NCBI RefSeq assembly: GCF_027257975.1
Contig: NZ_JANZKX010000004.1
Coordinates: 372,001 to 436,000, forward strand
Source: Pelomonas sp. BJYL3
GTDB lineage: Bacteria > Pseudomonadota > Gammaproteobacteria > Burkholderiales > Burkholderiaceae_C
DNA length: 64,000 bases
Direction of reading: 5' to 3'
The notes under the pieces are model-generated. The model made no database searches and was not told the DNA's origin. It saw only the letters and a program-made list of their open reading frames with translations. This document shows positions 19,593 to 28,212 of this stretch, in pieces. A program made the position numbers and the translations under genes. Each line of letters opens with the position of its first letter. Position 1 is the stretch's first letter.

Positions 19593-20033
19593 ATGACCGA
19601 CTCTGCCTCCGAGCAGCGCCAGCACACGCGCTTCGACCTGCCCGCCGCCCAGCAGGACGTCGCCACGCTGCCGGGCTGGATCTTCAAGCCCGTGCAATTC
19701 ACCCGCGGCCCGGCCGGCCTGGTGCTCAACATCAGCAATGGCGGCCTGCAGGTGCTCACCAGTGCCACCGAGATGCTGGACCACGGCCCCTACGAGGTCG
19801 TGCTGCTGCTGGGCCAGCCCGATGCCAATGCGGGCGAGGACGAGCAGGTGTCCTGGTTCAACGGCGTGCTGGAGCGCGCCTGGACCCGGCCCCTGCCTGG
19901 CATGGGCCATCTGCACGGCATGCGCTTCCTCTCGGCCAACTCCACCGCCGAGAAATTCCTGGCCGGGCACCGCGAGGATCTGGCCGCCGGGCACTGGGTG
20001 CGCTGCGTGCTGCTGCAGGCCAAGGCGGGCTAG
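19593..20033 (+). CDS. PilZ-like domain protein
   Basis: A 146-residue cytoplasmic protein with the two halves of a PilZ signature: an RQHTRFDLP arginine-rich motif near the N-terminus and the LNISNGGLQV strand (the family's D/NxSxxG). PilZ domains bind cyclic-di-GMP, and a diguanylate cyclase gene lies convergently next door, which fits. The start chosen is the ATG at 19593 with AAGGAG six bases upstream; an ATG at 19554 would add 13 residues but has no such site. The arginine motif is not the canonical RxxxR, so c-di-GMP binding needs testing. Confidence 0.6.
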   Translation: MTDSASEQRQHTRFDLPAAQQDVATLPGWIFKPVQFTRGPAGLVLNISNGGLQVLTSATEMLDHGPYEVVLLLGQPDANAGEDEQVSWFNGVLERAWTRPLPGMGHLHGMRFLSANSTAEKFLAGHREDLAAGHWVRCVLLQAKAG

Positions 20034-20045
20034 GCACAAGGCGGC

Positions 20046-21947
20046 TCAGCCGCCGGTGGTGCCCAGCAGCAGGCGGCCCGCGCGCTTGCTGGCATACATG
20101 GCGTCGTCAGCGGCCTTCTTGAGGCTGTGCTCGTCCTCGCCATCCTCGGGGTACATGGCCAGGCCCACGGAGCAGGTCAGCTCCAGGCTCAGATCGCCCA
20201 GCTGCAGGGGCTGGGCAACGAGGTTGTAGATCTTCTCGGCCACATGCCGGGCACTCTCGCGGCTGACCGGGCCGCACAGCAGCACCAGGAACTCGTCTCC
20301 GCCGATGCGCCCGACCACATCGGTCTCGCGCACCGCAGCCTTCAGGCGGCGGGCCATGGCCTGCAGCAGCTCGTCGCCCACCGCATGGCCGTGGATGTCA
20401 TTGACGGGCTTGAAACGGTCCAGGTCGACCAGGATCAGGCCCAGGCTCTCGCGGTAGCGCCGGGCATGGGCCAGGGCCTGCTGCAGGCGCTCGGAGAAAT
20501 GCGCGCGGTTGGCCAGCTCGGTCAGGGGATCGTGCCGCGCCAGGAAATGGATCTGGGCCTCGGACTGGCGGCGGGCATCGATGTCGGACAGGGTGCCGAT
20601 CATCCGCAGGGGATCGCCGCCCTCGTCGCGCTCGACGATGCGGCCGCGCGCCAGCAGCCAGCGCCAGCCACCGCCCTCGGCCCGCACGCGGTACTCGACC
20701 TCAAAGGTGCCGGGGCCGCCCTGGATGCAGTCGCGCAGGCGCTGCCGCAGCTGGACGTGGTCGTCCGGATGGACCAGGGGCAGCATCTGCACCAGACGGG
20801 GTTCGCCGGCGGCCAGGGACCAGCCCATCAGCGCCTTCCAGCGTGCGGTCGTGACCAGGGCGTCGGCCCGCATGTCCCAGTCCCAGACACCATCGCCCGC
20901 CCCCTCCAGGGCAAAGGCCCAGCGCTGCTCGCTCTCGCGCAGGGCCCGCGTCATGCGCTGCGCCAGGGCCTGGGCACGCTCGCGGGAGCCCGCCAGGGCC
21001 CAGGCCAGGAGGGCCAGCAGCAGGCTGCCCAGGCCGCCCAGCAGGCCCAGGATGAGGGGCTCGCCCAGGCGGGTCAGGGGTGCGTAGTCGGGCTGGACCA
21101 GCAGCTGCAGGGTCCAGGCCTGGCCGCCGCGATGCAGGCGCTCCTCGCGATGGCGCTGGCCCCTGGCCGGCACCATTGCCGCCGGATAGAGCTGCGGCGG
21201 GTCCTGGAGGCCCTCACCGTCGAAGAGCCGCAGGCTCAGGCCGCGCGGCATCTGGGCCTGCAGGGGATCCATCAGGGCGGCCAGCGCCACCGGCGCCAGC
21301 ACCCAGGATTCGAGGCGACGACCGCCATCCGGGAACGGGCGGAACAAGGGCTGGGCCAGCACGAAGCCCAGGCTGCGCCCGAGGCGCCAGCTGCGCAGGT
21401 CCAGGGCGGGGCTCAGCGCGACCTGGCCGCTCTCCCAGGCTCGCTGCAGGGTCGGCCGCAGCAGGGTCTCGCGCCAGAGGTCGGGCGGCTGCCCCAGCTG
21501 GCCGGGCCCCGGCAGCAGCGGTCCCAGCAGGGCGCGCGGGCTGGCCTTGTCGTCCACCGCGCGGCCCGGCATCCAGCGCACCAGGGCCAGACCCTCCAGG
21601 CCCGCGTGCTCCGCCCCCAGGGGCATGGCCTCCATGAATCGCCCCAGCCGTGCTTCATCCAGGCTCCGCCCGTTGAGGACCGGCTCCTGCGTCTGGGCCA
21701 GGGCATGGACGGCGGACAGGACCTGCTGCAGGGCATCGAGGCGGTGGGACAGGCGCTGGCCGGCGGCGTGCAGGGCGGCGTCGAGGTCGCGCTGCAAGGC
21801 CTGCTCCGCTTCCTGGCGCTCGTGGGACCACAGGCCCAGGCTCAGCATCAGGCCCAGCAGCAGGATGGCCCAGGGCAGGCCCTGCGCCAGGTGCGGCCCC
21901 CGGCGCCAGCGCGCACGCCAGCGCAGCAGACGCCGCCGCAGGCTCAT
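20046..21947 (-). CDS. diguanylate cyclase with CHASE-like and PAS domains
   Basis: A 633-residue membrane sensor enzyme making cyclic-di-GMP. Order: a helix near residues 20-40, a periplasmic CHASE-like sensor (about 70-250), a second helix (about 290-320), a PAS fold with PAC (about 335-450), and a GGDEF domain. The active-site motif is intact (RIGGDEFLVLL), and RETD five residues before it forms the RxxD inhibitory I-site, so product feedback inhibition is predicted. The ATG at 21947 begins a basic stretch before the first helix; a longer start at 21995 is possible. A hairpin GGCGGC-tca-GCCGCC spans its stop codon. Confidence 0.85.
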   Translation of the reverse strand: MSLRRRLLRWRARWRRGPHLAQGLPWAILLLGLMLSLGLWSHERQEAEQALQRDLDAALHAAGQRLSHRLDALQQVLSAVHALAQTQEPVLNGRSLDEARLGRFMEAMPLGAEHAGLEGLALVRWMPGRAVDDKASPRALLGPLLPGPGQLGQPPDLWRETLLRPTLQRAWESGQVALSPALDLRSWRLGRSLGFVLAQPLFRPFPDGGRRLESWVLAPVALAALMDPLQAQMPRGLSLRLFDGEGLQDPPQLYPAAMVPARGQRHREERLHRGGQAWTLQLLVQPDYAPLTRLGEPLILGLLGGLGSLLLALLAWALAGSRERAQALAQRMTRALRESEQRWAFALEGAGDGVWDWDMRADALVTTARWKALMGWSLAAGEPRLVQMLPLVHPDDHVQLRQRLRDCIQGGPGTFEVEYRVRAEGGGWRWLLARGRIVERDEGGDPLRMIGTLSDIDARRQSEAQIHFLARHDPLTELANRAHFSERLQQALAHARRYRESLGLILVDLDRFKPVNDIHGHAVGDELLQAMARRLKAAVRETDVVGRIGGDEFLVLLCGPVSRESARHVAEKIYNLVAQPLQLGDLSLELTCSVGLAMYPEDGEDEHSLKKAADDAMYASKRAGRLLLGTTGG

Positions 21948-22157
21948 GCGGCACCCCGCCGGCGCCGCGACTGCGCGTCCTGATCCCGCCCGCACTGCTC
22001 AGCCATGCCTCACCTCCGACGTCGTGCCGCGGGCCGGCGCCCGGGCTCTCGGAATCACGCCCTGACCACCACGCCCCGAGCCTGAAGCCCTGACAGCCGC
22101 GTGGAGCAGGCACGGTCGCACAGAATACGCCTGTCTCCGACACAACCCAAGCTGACG

Positions 22158-22562
22158 ATGATCAAGCCCGCGCAGCCCGATGCCCGCCCCTCCGAGCCCC
22201 CGCCCGCAGGCTTTGCCGGACGGTTTCCAACGCCTTACGTCGCGGTGATCTTCACCAGCCAGCGCAGCGCGCCGGACGCAGCCTATGACGCCATGGCCAC
22301 GGCCATGGTGGAACTCGCCGCCCGCCAGCCGGGCTATCTGGGCGCCGAGAGCGCGCGAGGCGCCGACGGTCTGGGCATCACCGTCTCGTACTGGACGGAC
22401 GAAGCCGCCATCGCCGCCTGGCGTGCCGAGCTCCGCCACCAGGCCGCCCGCGACACCGGACGCCTGCGCTGGTACCGTCATTACGAGCTGCGTGTGGCCC
22501 GCGTGGAGCGCGCCTACGGCTGGGATGCCGACGAAGGGCCGGCAGACCCGCTGCTGGGCTGA
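22158..22562 (+). CDS. antibiotic biosynthesis monooxygenase (ABM)-like protein
   Basis: A 134-residue small protein with the ABM dimeric alpha+beta barrel pattern: YVAVIFTSQ strand, MAELAARQPGYLG-type helix (MVELAARQPGYLG here) and VSYWTDEAAIAAWRA, which is the recognisable YqjZ-like signature. Such proteins are usually small monooxygenases or of unknown function. The ATG at 22158 gives the normal N-terminus; an upstream ATG would add 19 residues. Confidence 0.75.
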   Translation: MIKPAQPDARPSEPPPAGFAGRFPTPYVAVIFTSQRSAPDAAYDAMATAMVELAARQPGYLGAESARGADGLGITVSYWTDEAAIAAWRAELRHQAARDTGRLRWYRHYELRVARVERAYGWDADEGPADPLLG

Positions 22563-22660
22563 GCAGGCCGCGAAGCGCCGAAAGGCGGCTCGGGCCCGGC
22601 GCGGCGCCCTGGGGTCAGGTCGTGCCCCCCCGGAGCAGGCCCGTCGGCTCGGGCGCTTGC

Positions 22661-23278
22661 TCAGTCCTGGCAGCTGAGCGGACCCGCCTCGATGGCGTAG
22701 TCCAGCGGCAGGTACCAGCGGGTGCGGGCCAGGCTGTGCAGGTCCAGGGTGTCGATGCGCAGGCCTTCGGTGGCCAGGCAGTAGCGCAGGCGCAGCACCG
22801 GGCCGTCGGCGGGCCAGAGCATCACCAGCTGCTGCGGCCCGAGGGCCTGCACGCGCACCGGAGCGTCGGTCCACAGGCCGATGAAGGGGGTCTTCAGCGC
22901 GGCGACATCCAGCTGGGCCAGAGGCTGAACCGCCTGGCCCGGCACGGTCAGCTCGGCGGGTTCCTCATCCCCGGACGCCAGCAGCGGCACCGAAAGCTCG
23001 CCCTGCGCTTGCGACGGCCTTGCGGCCCGGGCCTGCCAGCAGCAGGCGGCCTGCGGGCCGTCCAGCTGCGGCAGCAGGCGCAGGGCGTGGCCGCGCTGGG
23101 GCGCCGTGCCGGGCTGCGCCGACTGCGAATAGCGCAGCCATCCGCCGCCCACGCGCCCGTCCAGCAGGCCCCATTCGGCACTCCAGGCCGGCAGGGCCAG
23201 CCCCAGGGAAAGGCCCAGTGCCAGGGCCCCGCGGGCGATGGCGTGGGCCGCCTTGCGGCCGTGATCAATGACCATCAT
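22661..23278 (-). CDS. exported protein of unknown function
   Basis: A 205-residue protein with a Sec signal peptide (ALALGLSLGLALPAWSAEW). The mature part is Gln/Leu/Pro-rich with several cysteines (ACCWQ, RYCLATEG, PLSCQD). I recognise no family. Its start overlaps the stop of the M15-like peptidase gene by 11-14 bases (ATGs at 23275 and 23278), so the two are translationally coupled and probably act together. One option is a periplasmic immunity or inhibitor protein for that peptidase, inferred from arrangement only. Confidence 0.6.
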   Translation of the reverse strand: MMVIDHGRKAAHAIARGALALGLSLGLALPAWSAEWGLLDGRVGGGWLRYSQSAQPGTAPQRGHALRLLPQLDGPQAACCWQARAARPSQAQGELSVPLLASGDEEPAELTVPGQAVQPLAQLDVAALKTPFIGLWTDAPVRVQALGPQQLVMLWPADGPVLRLRYCLATEGLRIDTLDLHSLARTRWYLPLDYAIEAGPLSCQD

Positions 23279-23807
23279 CGGACCAGTGCGGCGGGTCGGA
23301 GGCCAGCTTGTGCACGCCGTAGCCGGCCCCCAGGGCGTGGAGCTGGGCGGCCGTGGTGAGCGTCTGCGCCTGGCCGCTGGCATTGTTGACGCTCTTGTTC
23401 AGGTACTGGGTGATGTTCATGTCGATGGCGCGCCCCTCCGTGTGGCGGGAGCTCAGCGCAGGCCGGTAGACGATGCCATAGCCTGTCACCATCTGGGCCG
23501 CTGCCTGCCGCGCCTGCTGCAGCTGCGTCTGGCCCTGGGAATTGCGGTGGGTCCAGTCGATGTCCACGCCGTCCATGGCCGGCACGGTGGCCGGGTCGAG
23601 CTGCTCCTGGGCGATGCGCCAGGCATAGTGCATCAGATAAGCCCGCTCGGGCGGCCGCAGCGTGGCCGCGATGCTCACCTGGGCGCCGGCATCCCGAAGT
23701 GCGGCGATGAAACGGCTGACCGCTGCGCTGAAATCGGCGCTCAGGTCACCCACGCTGGTGCTGGTCGGGAACTGCTGCACCCATGTCGGGCCACTGACCG
23801 TGCTCAT
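23265..23807 (-). CDS. M15-like peptidoglycan peptidase
   Basis: A 180-residue protein resembling D-Ala-D-Ala/VanY-type M15 metallopeptidases. The zinc-site pattern is visible as SSRHTEGRAIDMNI (H and D ligands) and a C-terminal DPPHWSDDGH (third ligand and catalytic region). The N-terminal part has the arrangement of YLMHYAWRIA helix before the catalytic fold. There is no signal peptide. The ATG at 23807 has GGAGGAGAG in front, a strong site. A cytoplasmically made cell-wall enzyme without its own export signal, coupled to an exported protein, is the layout of some effector/immunity pairs. It could also be a prophage-derived endolysin. Confidence 0.65.
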   Translation of the reverse strand: MSTVSGPTWVQQFPTSTSVGDLSADFSAAVSRFIAALRDAGAQVSIAATLRPPERAYLMHYAWRIAQEQLDPATVPAMDGVDIDWTHRNSQGQTQLQQARQAAAQMVTGYGIVYRPALSSRHTEGRAIDMNITQYLNKSVNNASGQAQTLTTAAQLHALGAGYGVHKLASDPPHWSDDGH

Positions 23808-23960
23808 GACTCTCCTCCCCGTCTTGTGAGAATCCCTGTCCGCCACACCGTGGTGGCCTTCAAGGCCTGCCGCGCACTCTAGCGGGTAAGTACGGATGGC
23901 AGCCGTCCATTTTGTGAGCAGAGGTAAACCCACCCTGGCGCCAGGCGCTAGCATCGCGGC

Positions 23961-24377
23961 ATGAATGCATGGATTGGATCGGCCCTGGCCCTGGCGGCCC
24001 TGGTCATGGGTGGGGTGCTGATGGGCTGGCAGGGCGTGATCCTGGCCCTGACGGTGATCGTGTTCTGGCTGCTGCTGCAGTTCAGCCGCCTGATGCGGGT
24101 GATGCAGGCGGCCAACGGCGCGCCGCTGGGCCGCATCGACAGCGCCGTCATGGTGCAGTCCCGCCTGCACGAGGGCATGAAGCTGGTGGATGTGCTGCCG
24201 CTGACCCGCAGCCTGGGCACCAAGGTCGAAGGCCGCGAGGAGGCCTGGGCCTGGACGGACGCCGGCGGCATCCGCCTGGTGCTGCAGTTCAGCCAGGGCG
24301 CGCTGCAGCAATGGGAACTGCTGCGGCCGCCTGAACAGGGCACGCCGGCCGGTGATGCGGGGGCGGGGGCGACATAG
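23961..24377 (+). CDS. small inner-membrane protein
   Basis: A 138-residue protein with two N-terminal membrane helices (about residues 5-22 and 25-42) and a soluble C-terminal domain. Family unknown to me; similar small proteins sit upstream of ilvE in related Burkholderiales, but that is from memory of gene order. Its stop is 44 bases before the ilvE start on the same strand. Confidence 0.6.
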   Translation: MNAWIGSALALAALVMGGVLMGWQGVILALTVIVFWLLLQFSRLMRVMQAANGAPLGRIDSAVMVQSRLHEGMKLVDVLPLTRSLGTKVEGREEAWAWTDAGGIRLVLQFSQGALQQWELLRPPEQGTPAGDAGAGAT

Positions 24378-24421
24378 AATCCCCGGGTCAACCCTCAAGT
24401 CCCCCCGAGCAAGGAGCCCCC

Positions 24422-25345
24422 ATGTCCATGGACGATCGCGACGGCAAGATCTGGATGGATGGCCAGCTGGTCGACTGGCGCGATGCCAAGATCCATGTGC
24501 TGAGCCACACCCTGCACTACGGCTGCGGCGCCTTCGAGGGCGTGCGCGCCTACAAGACGCCCCAGGGCACGGCCATCTTCCGCCTGCGCGAGCACACCGA
24601 GCGGCTGTTCAACAGCGCCAAGATCCTGCGCATGAAGATCCCCTTCACGCTGGAGCAGGTCGAGGACGCCCAGAAGGCGGTGGTGCGCGAGAACGCGCTC
24701 GAGAGCTGCTACCTGCGCCCGCTCACCTGGATCGGCTCCGAGAAGCTGGGTGTCAGCCCCAAGGGCAACCGCATCCACCTGATGGTCGCCGCCTGGTCCT
24801 GGGGTGCCTACCTGGGCGAGGATGGCCTGAAGCGCGGCATCCGCGTCAAGACCAGCTCCTACACCCGCCACCACGTCAACATCACGATGACGCAGGCCAA
24901 GGCGGTGTCCAACTACACCAACAGCATCCTGGCCAATATGGAAGCCACGGACGACGGCTACGACGAGGCCCTGCTGCTGGACGCCTCGGGCTTCGTCTCC
25001 GAGGGCGCGGGCGAGAACCTCTTCGTGATCAAGAACGGCGTGGTCTACACCCCCGACCTCTCGGCCGGCGCGCTCAACGGCATCACCCGCAACACCATCT
25101 TCCACATCTGCCAGGACCTGGGCCTGAAGCTGGTGGAGAAGCGCATCACCCGCGACGAGGTCTACATCTGCGACGAGGCCTTCTTCACGGGCACCGCCGC
25201 GGAAGTGACGCCCATCCGCGAGCTGGACCGCATCGAGCTGGGCGCTGGCTCCCGCGGGCCCATCACCGAGAAGATCCAGTCGGCCTTCTTCGACATCGTC
25301 AACGGCCGCAACCCCAAGTACGCGCATTGGCTGAGCCTGGTCTGA
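24422..25345 (+). CDS. ilvE: branched-chain amino acid aminotransferase
   Basis: A 307-residue class IV aminotransferase catalysing the last step of leucine, isoleucine and valine synthesis. The PLP lysine is in QAKAVSNYTNS; the substrate-side SEGAGENLFVIK and FTGTAAEVTPI blocks are intact. The start is preceded by AAGGAG. A small zinc-finger protein gene follows on the same strand after 42 bases, a conserved neighbour in this group. Confidence 0.94.
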   Translation: MSMDDRDGKIWMDGQLVDWRDAKIHVLSHTLHYGCGAFEGVRAYKTPQGTAIFRLREHTERLFNSAKILRMKIPFTLEQVEDAQKAVVRENALESCYLRPLTWIGSEKLGVSPKGNRIHLMVAAWSWGAYLGEDGLKRGIRVKTSSYTRHHVNITMTQAKAVSNYTNSILANMEATDDGYDEALLLDASGFVSEGAGENLFVIKNGVVYTPDLSAGALNGITRNTIFHICQDLGLKLVEKRITRDEVYICDEAFFTGTAAEVTPIRELDRIELGAGSRGPITEKIQSAFFDIVNGRNPKYAHWLSLV

Positions 25346-25387
25346 GTCCAGGCCCCATCGCGTCACAAGCAAAGAAGAGAAGTTCCC

Positions 25388-25609
25388 ATGAGCGACGTCA
25401 AATCCAGCGAAGCCAAGTCCATCGTCGAAGTCCTGGCCAAGGACGTGCAGGGCCCCGGCGTGGTCGCCTGCCCCAATCCCAAGATGCCGCTGTGGAGCAA
25501 CCACCCGCGCGTCTTCATCGACGTGAGCCATGACGAAGGCGGCAAGTGCCCCTACTGCGGCACCGTCTATCGCCTCAAGGACGGCGAGCACCTGCACGCC
25601 GCCCACTGA
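25388..25609 (+). CDS. zinc-finger domain protein (zf-CHCC type)
   Basis: A 73-residue protein of the family related to mitochondrial NDUFS6. Likely zinc ligands: Cys in VACPNP, His in SNHPRVFI, and CPYC in GGKCPYCGTVYRL. Bacterial members are small, conserved, and often beside ilvE; their function is unknown, although the eukaryotic relative assembles complex I. Confidence 0.82.
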   Translation: MSDVKSSEAKSIVEVLAKDVQGPGVVACPNPKMPLWSNHPRVFIDVSHDEGGKCPYCGTVYRLKDGEHLHAAH

Positions 25610-25619
25610 AGGCCGCGCG

Positions 25620-26069
25620 ATGCAACGCCCCAAGGCGCAGACCGCCGCGCTGATGGCCTCTCCCGAGGACATCGAGCAGCAGTTCTACGAAGCCCTGCAG
25701 CACGGCGAGCTCGACCGGCTGATGGACATCTGGGCGGACGAGGACGAAGTCTCCTGCGTCCATCCCGGCGGCCCGCGCGTGGTGGGCCTTGCGGCCATCC
25801 GCACGGCCTTCGAGACGGTGTTCCAGCAGGGCCCCATCGCCGTCACGCCAGAGCGCGTGCGGCGCCTGCACACGGGCGACACCGCCATCCATCAGGTGCT
25901 GGAGCGCGTGCAGGTGGAAGGGGCCGACGGCGTGCAGAGCGCCTGGGTGATCGCCACCAACGTCTACCTCAAGACCTCCCAAGGCTGGCGCATGGTGCTG
26001 CACCATGCCAGCCCCGGCACCGGCCACGACATCCAGGAAGTCGTGCAGGAGCCGACCATCCTTCACTGA
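25620..26069 (+). CDS. SnoaL-like/nuclear transport factor 2 fold protein
   Basis: A 149-residue protein with the cone-like NTF2 fold pattern (YEALQHGELDRLMDIWADED, VSCVHPGGPRVVGLAAIR). Enzymatic role unknown. The ATG at 25620 is downstream of the zinc-finger stop; a longer frame overlapping that gene is not expected to be used. Its TGA shares a base with the ATG of the following hydrolase (TGATG), so the two are coupled. Confidence 0.78.
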   Translation: MQRPKAQTAALMASPEDIEQQFYEALQHGELDRLMDIWADEDEVSCVHPGGPRVVGLAAIRTAFETVFQQGPIAVTPERVRRLHTGDTAIHQVLERVQVEGADGVQSAWVIATNVYLKTSQGWRMVLHHASPGTGHDIQEVVQEPTILH

Positions 26070-27082
26070 TGGACTTCCGCGCGCCCTGGTGGCAGCCCGG
26101 CGGACAGGTCCAGACCATCTGGCCGGCCCTGTTCTCGCGCCGGCATTTCGGCAAGCCCCTGGCCTTCCAGCGTCAGCGCTGGACCACGCCCGACGGCGAC
26201 TTCATCGACGCCGACTTCCTGCTGGAGCCGCCTCCGCCGAGCCGCCATCCCCGCGCCGAGCCGCCCGCCCCGCCCCGCGACGAAGGGACCATGCTGGTGC
26301 TCTTCCATGGCCTGGAGGGCAGCTCGCAGAGCCACTACGCCCAGGCCTTCGCCGACGCCGCGCGGCGCCGCGGCTGGCGCTTCGTGATCCCGCATTTCCG
26401 TGGCTGCTCGGGCGAGCTGAACCTGGCGCCGCGGGCCTACCACTCCGGTGACTACGCCGAGGTCGGCTGGATGCTGGAGCAGGTGCGCCGCCAGCACCAC
26501 GGGCCACTGATCGCCGCGGGCGTGTCCCTGGGCGGCAATGCCCTGCTGCGCTGGGCGCAGGAAGCCGGCGAGACGGCCCGCCAGACCGCCAGCGCGGTGG
26601 CCGCCATCTGCTCGCCCATCGACCTGGCCGCCTCGGGCCGCGCCATCGGCTGCGGCTTCAACCGGCACGTCTACACCCGCATGTTCCTGCGCACCATGGT
26701 GCCCAAGGCCCTGCGCAAGCTGCAGCAGCATCCCGGACTCTTCAACGGCCAGGCCCTGCGCGAGGTGCGCGACCTCTACGAGTTCGACAACCTCTTCACC
26801 GCGCCCCTGCACGGCTTCCGCAACACCGAGGACTACTGGGCGCGCGCCTCGGCCAAGCCCCAGCTGCCGCGCATCCGCCTGCCGGCCCTGGTGCTCAATG
26901 CCCGCAACGACCCCTTCGTGCCGGCGGCCTCCCTGCCCGCCGTGCAGGACGCCGGCCCCTTCGTGACGCTCTGGCAGCCCGCGCACGGCGGCCATGTCGG
27001 CTTCCCCGGCGGCCGCTTCCCGGGCCATGTGCTGGCCATGCCGGAGATGGTCTGCCACTGGCTGGGCCAACGCCTGGCCTGA
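26069..27082 (+). CDS. YheT-like alpha/beta hydrolase
   Basis: A 337-residue hydrolase of the YheT/EMB8 group. The nucleophile serine is in the elbow GVSLGGNAL; the oxyanion-side HGLEGSSQSHY and FRGCSGE segments are typical of the family, as is the C-terminal HGGHVGFPGG with the catalytic His. Substrate unknown. It overlaps the preceding gene by one base. Confidence 0.88.
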   Translation: MDFRAPWWQPGGQVQTIWPALFSRRHFGKPLAFQRQRWTTPDGDFIDADFLLEPPPPSRHPRAEPPAPPRDEGTMLVLFHGLEGSSQSHYAQAFADAARRRGWRFVIPHFRGCSGELNLAPRAYHSGDYAEVGWMLEQVRRQHHGPLIAAGVSLGGNALLRWAQEAGETARQTASAVAAICSPIDLAASGRAIGCGFNRHVYTRMFLRTMVPKALRKLQQHPGLFNGQALREVRDLYEFDNLFTAPLHGFRNTEDYWARASAKPQLPRIRLPALVLNARNDPFVPAASLPAVQDAGPFVTLWQPAHGGHVGFPGGRFPGHVLAMPEMVCHWLGQRLA

Positions 27083-27222
27083 GAGCAGGCGCCCGGCCTT
27101 GCCGCCCATCCGACGGACGGATCGGCCGTTCATGCCGCGATGACCGCCGTCCACCCGCTTGCGCATGCGCCCATCACCTGGCGCGGCTAGCATGGCCCCG
27201 CCTTGGAACGAGGAGGGCAGAC

Positions 27223-28212
27223 ATGAGCGGGACAGCGATCCCACAGGACGGCAGGGCCACGCCCCTGCTGCAACTGGCGCAGGCCAGCAAGCGCTATCGC
27301 CGCGGCGACACCACGGTGCAGGCCCTGGAGGACTTCGAACTGCACCTGCAGCCCGGCGAGGTGCTGGGCCTGCTGGGCCCCAATGGTTCGGGCAAGACCA
27401 CCCTGGTCAAGCTGCTGACCGGCCTGTGCGGCGCCGACCACGGCACCCTGCGCTGGCGCGGCGGCCCGCCCCGGCCAGCAGGGCAGGGCGGCCCGCAGCT
27501 GCGCGAGATCGGCGTGCTGCTGGAGGGGCGCGGCGCGGCCTACGAGCGGCTCAGCACCCTGGAGAACGCGCGCTACTTCTGCGAGCTGCGCGAGACCCGC
27601 TTCGACCCCGGCCACTTCCGCCGCATGGCCGAGGCCCTGGGCCTGGACGATGTGCGCGCCCCCATCCGCCAGCTCTCCACCGGCAACAGGCTGCGGGCCG
27701 CGCTGATCGGCGCGCTGATCCACCGCCCCGCCCTGGCTCTGCTGGACGAGCCCACCCTGGGCCTGGACCTCGAAGGCGTGGAGCGCCTGCAGGCGCTGGT
27801 GCGCCAGGGCACACGCGAGGGTCAGACCTTCCTGATCAGCTCGCATGACCTGCACTTCATCGAGCGACTGTGCCCGCGCATCGTCTGCATTCACCAGGGC
27901 CGCAAGCGCTTTGACGGCCCGCGCGAGGCCTTCACCCACCTGCCCCACCCCTACCGGCTGCAGGTCCGCCACCCGGCGCCCTGCCCCGCCCTGCCCGACT
28001 GGCTGGCCGGGCGCCGCTGGGAGCGCCAGGACGAGGACTGGACCCTGCCCTTGAAGGATCCGGCCGAAGTCATGCGCCTGGCAGCGCTGTGGCCCGACTG
28101 GCTGGCCGCCAGCGAACAGCTGCAGCTGCGCCGCATCGACCTGCGCGAGCACTACCTCGACTACCTGGAACAGGGCCGCGAGAACGTCGTGGCCCCGGAG
28201 GCCCGGCCATGA
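27223..28212 (+). CDS. ABC transporter ATP-binding protein
   Basis: A 329-residue ATPase of an ABC-2 type exporter. Walker A GPNGSGKTT, an atypical signature LSTGNRLRAAL in place of LSGGQ, Walker B LALLDEPTLGLD and the SSHD switch histidine are all visible. A 90-residue C-terminal extension of unknown role follows. The start has GAGGAG upstream. Its stop overlaps the permease ATG by four bases. Substrate unknown. Confidence 0.88.
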   Translation: MSGTAIPQDGRATPLLQLAQASKRYRRGDTTVQALEDFELHLQPGEVLGLLGPNGSGKTTLVKLLTGLCGADHGTLRWRGGPPRPAGQGGPQLREIGVLLEGRGAAYERLSTLENARYFCELRETRFDPGHFRRMAEALGLDDVRAPIRQLSTGNRLRAALIGALIHRPALALLDEPTLGLDLEGVERLQALVRQGTREGQTFLISSHDLHFIERLCPRIVCIHQGRKRFDGPREAFTHLPHPYRLQVRHPAPCPALPDWLAGRRWERQDEDWTLPLKDPAEVMRLAALWPDWLAASEQLQLRRIDLREHYLDYLEQGRENVVAPEARP

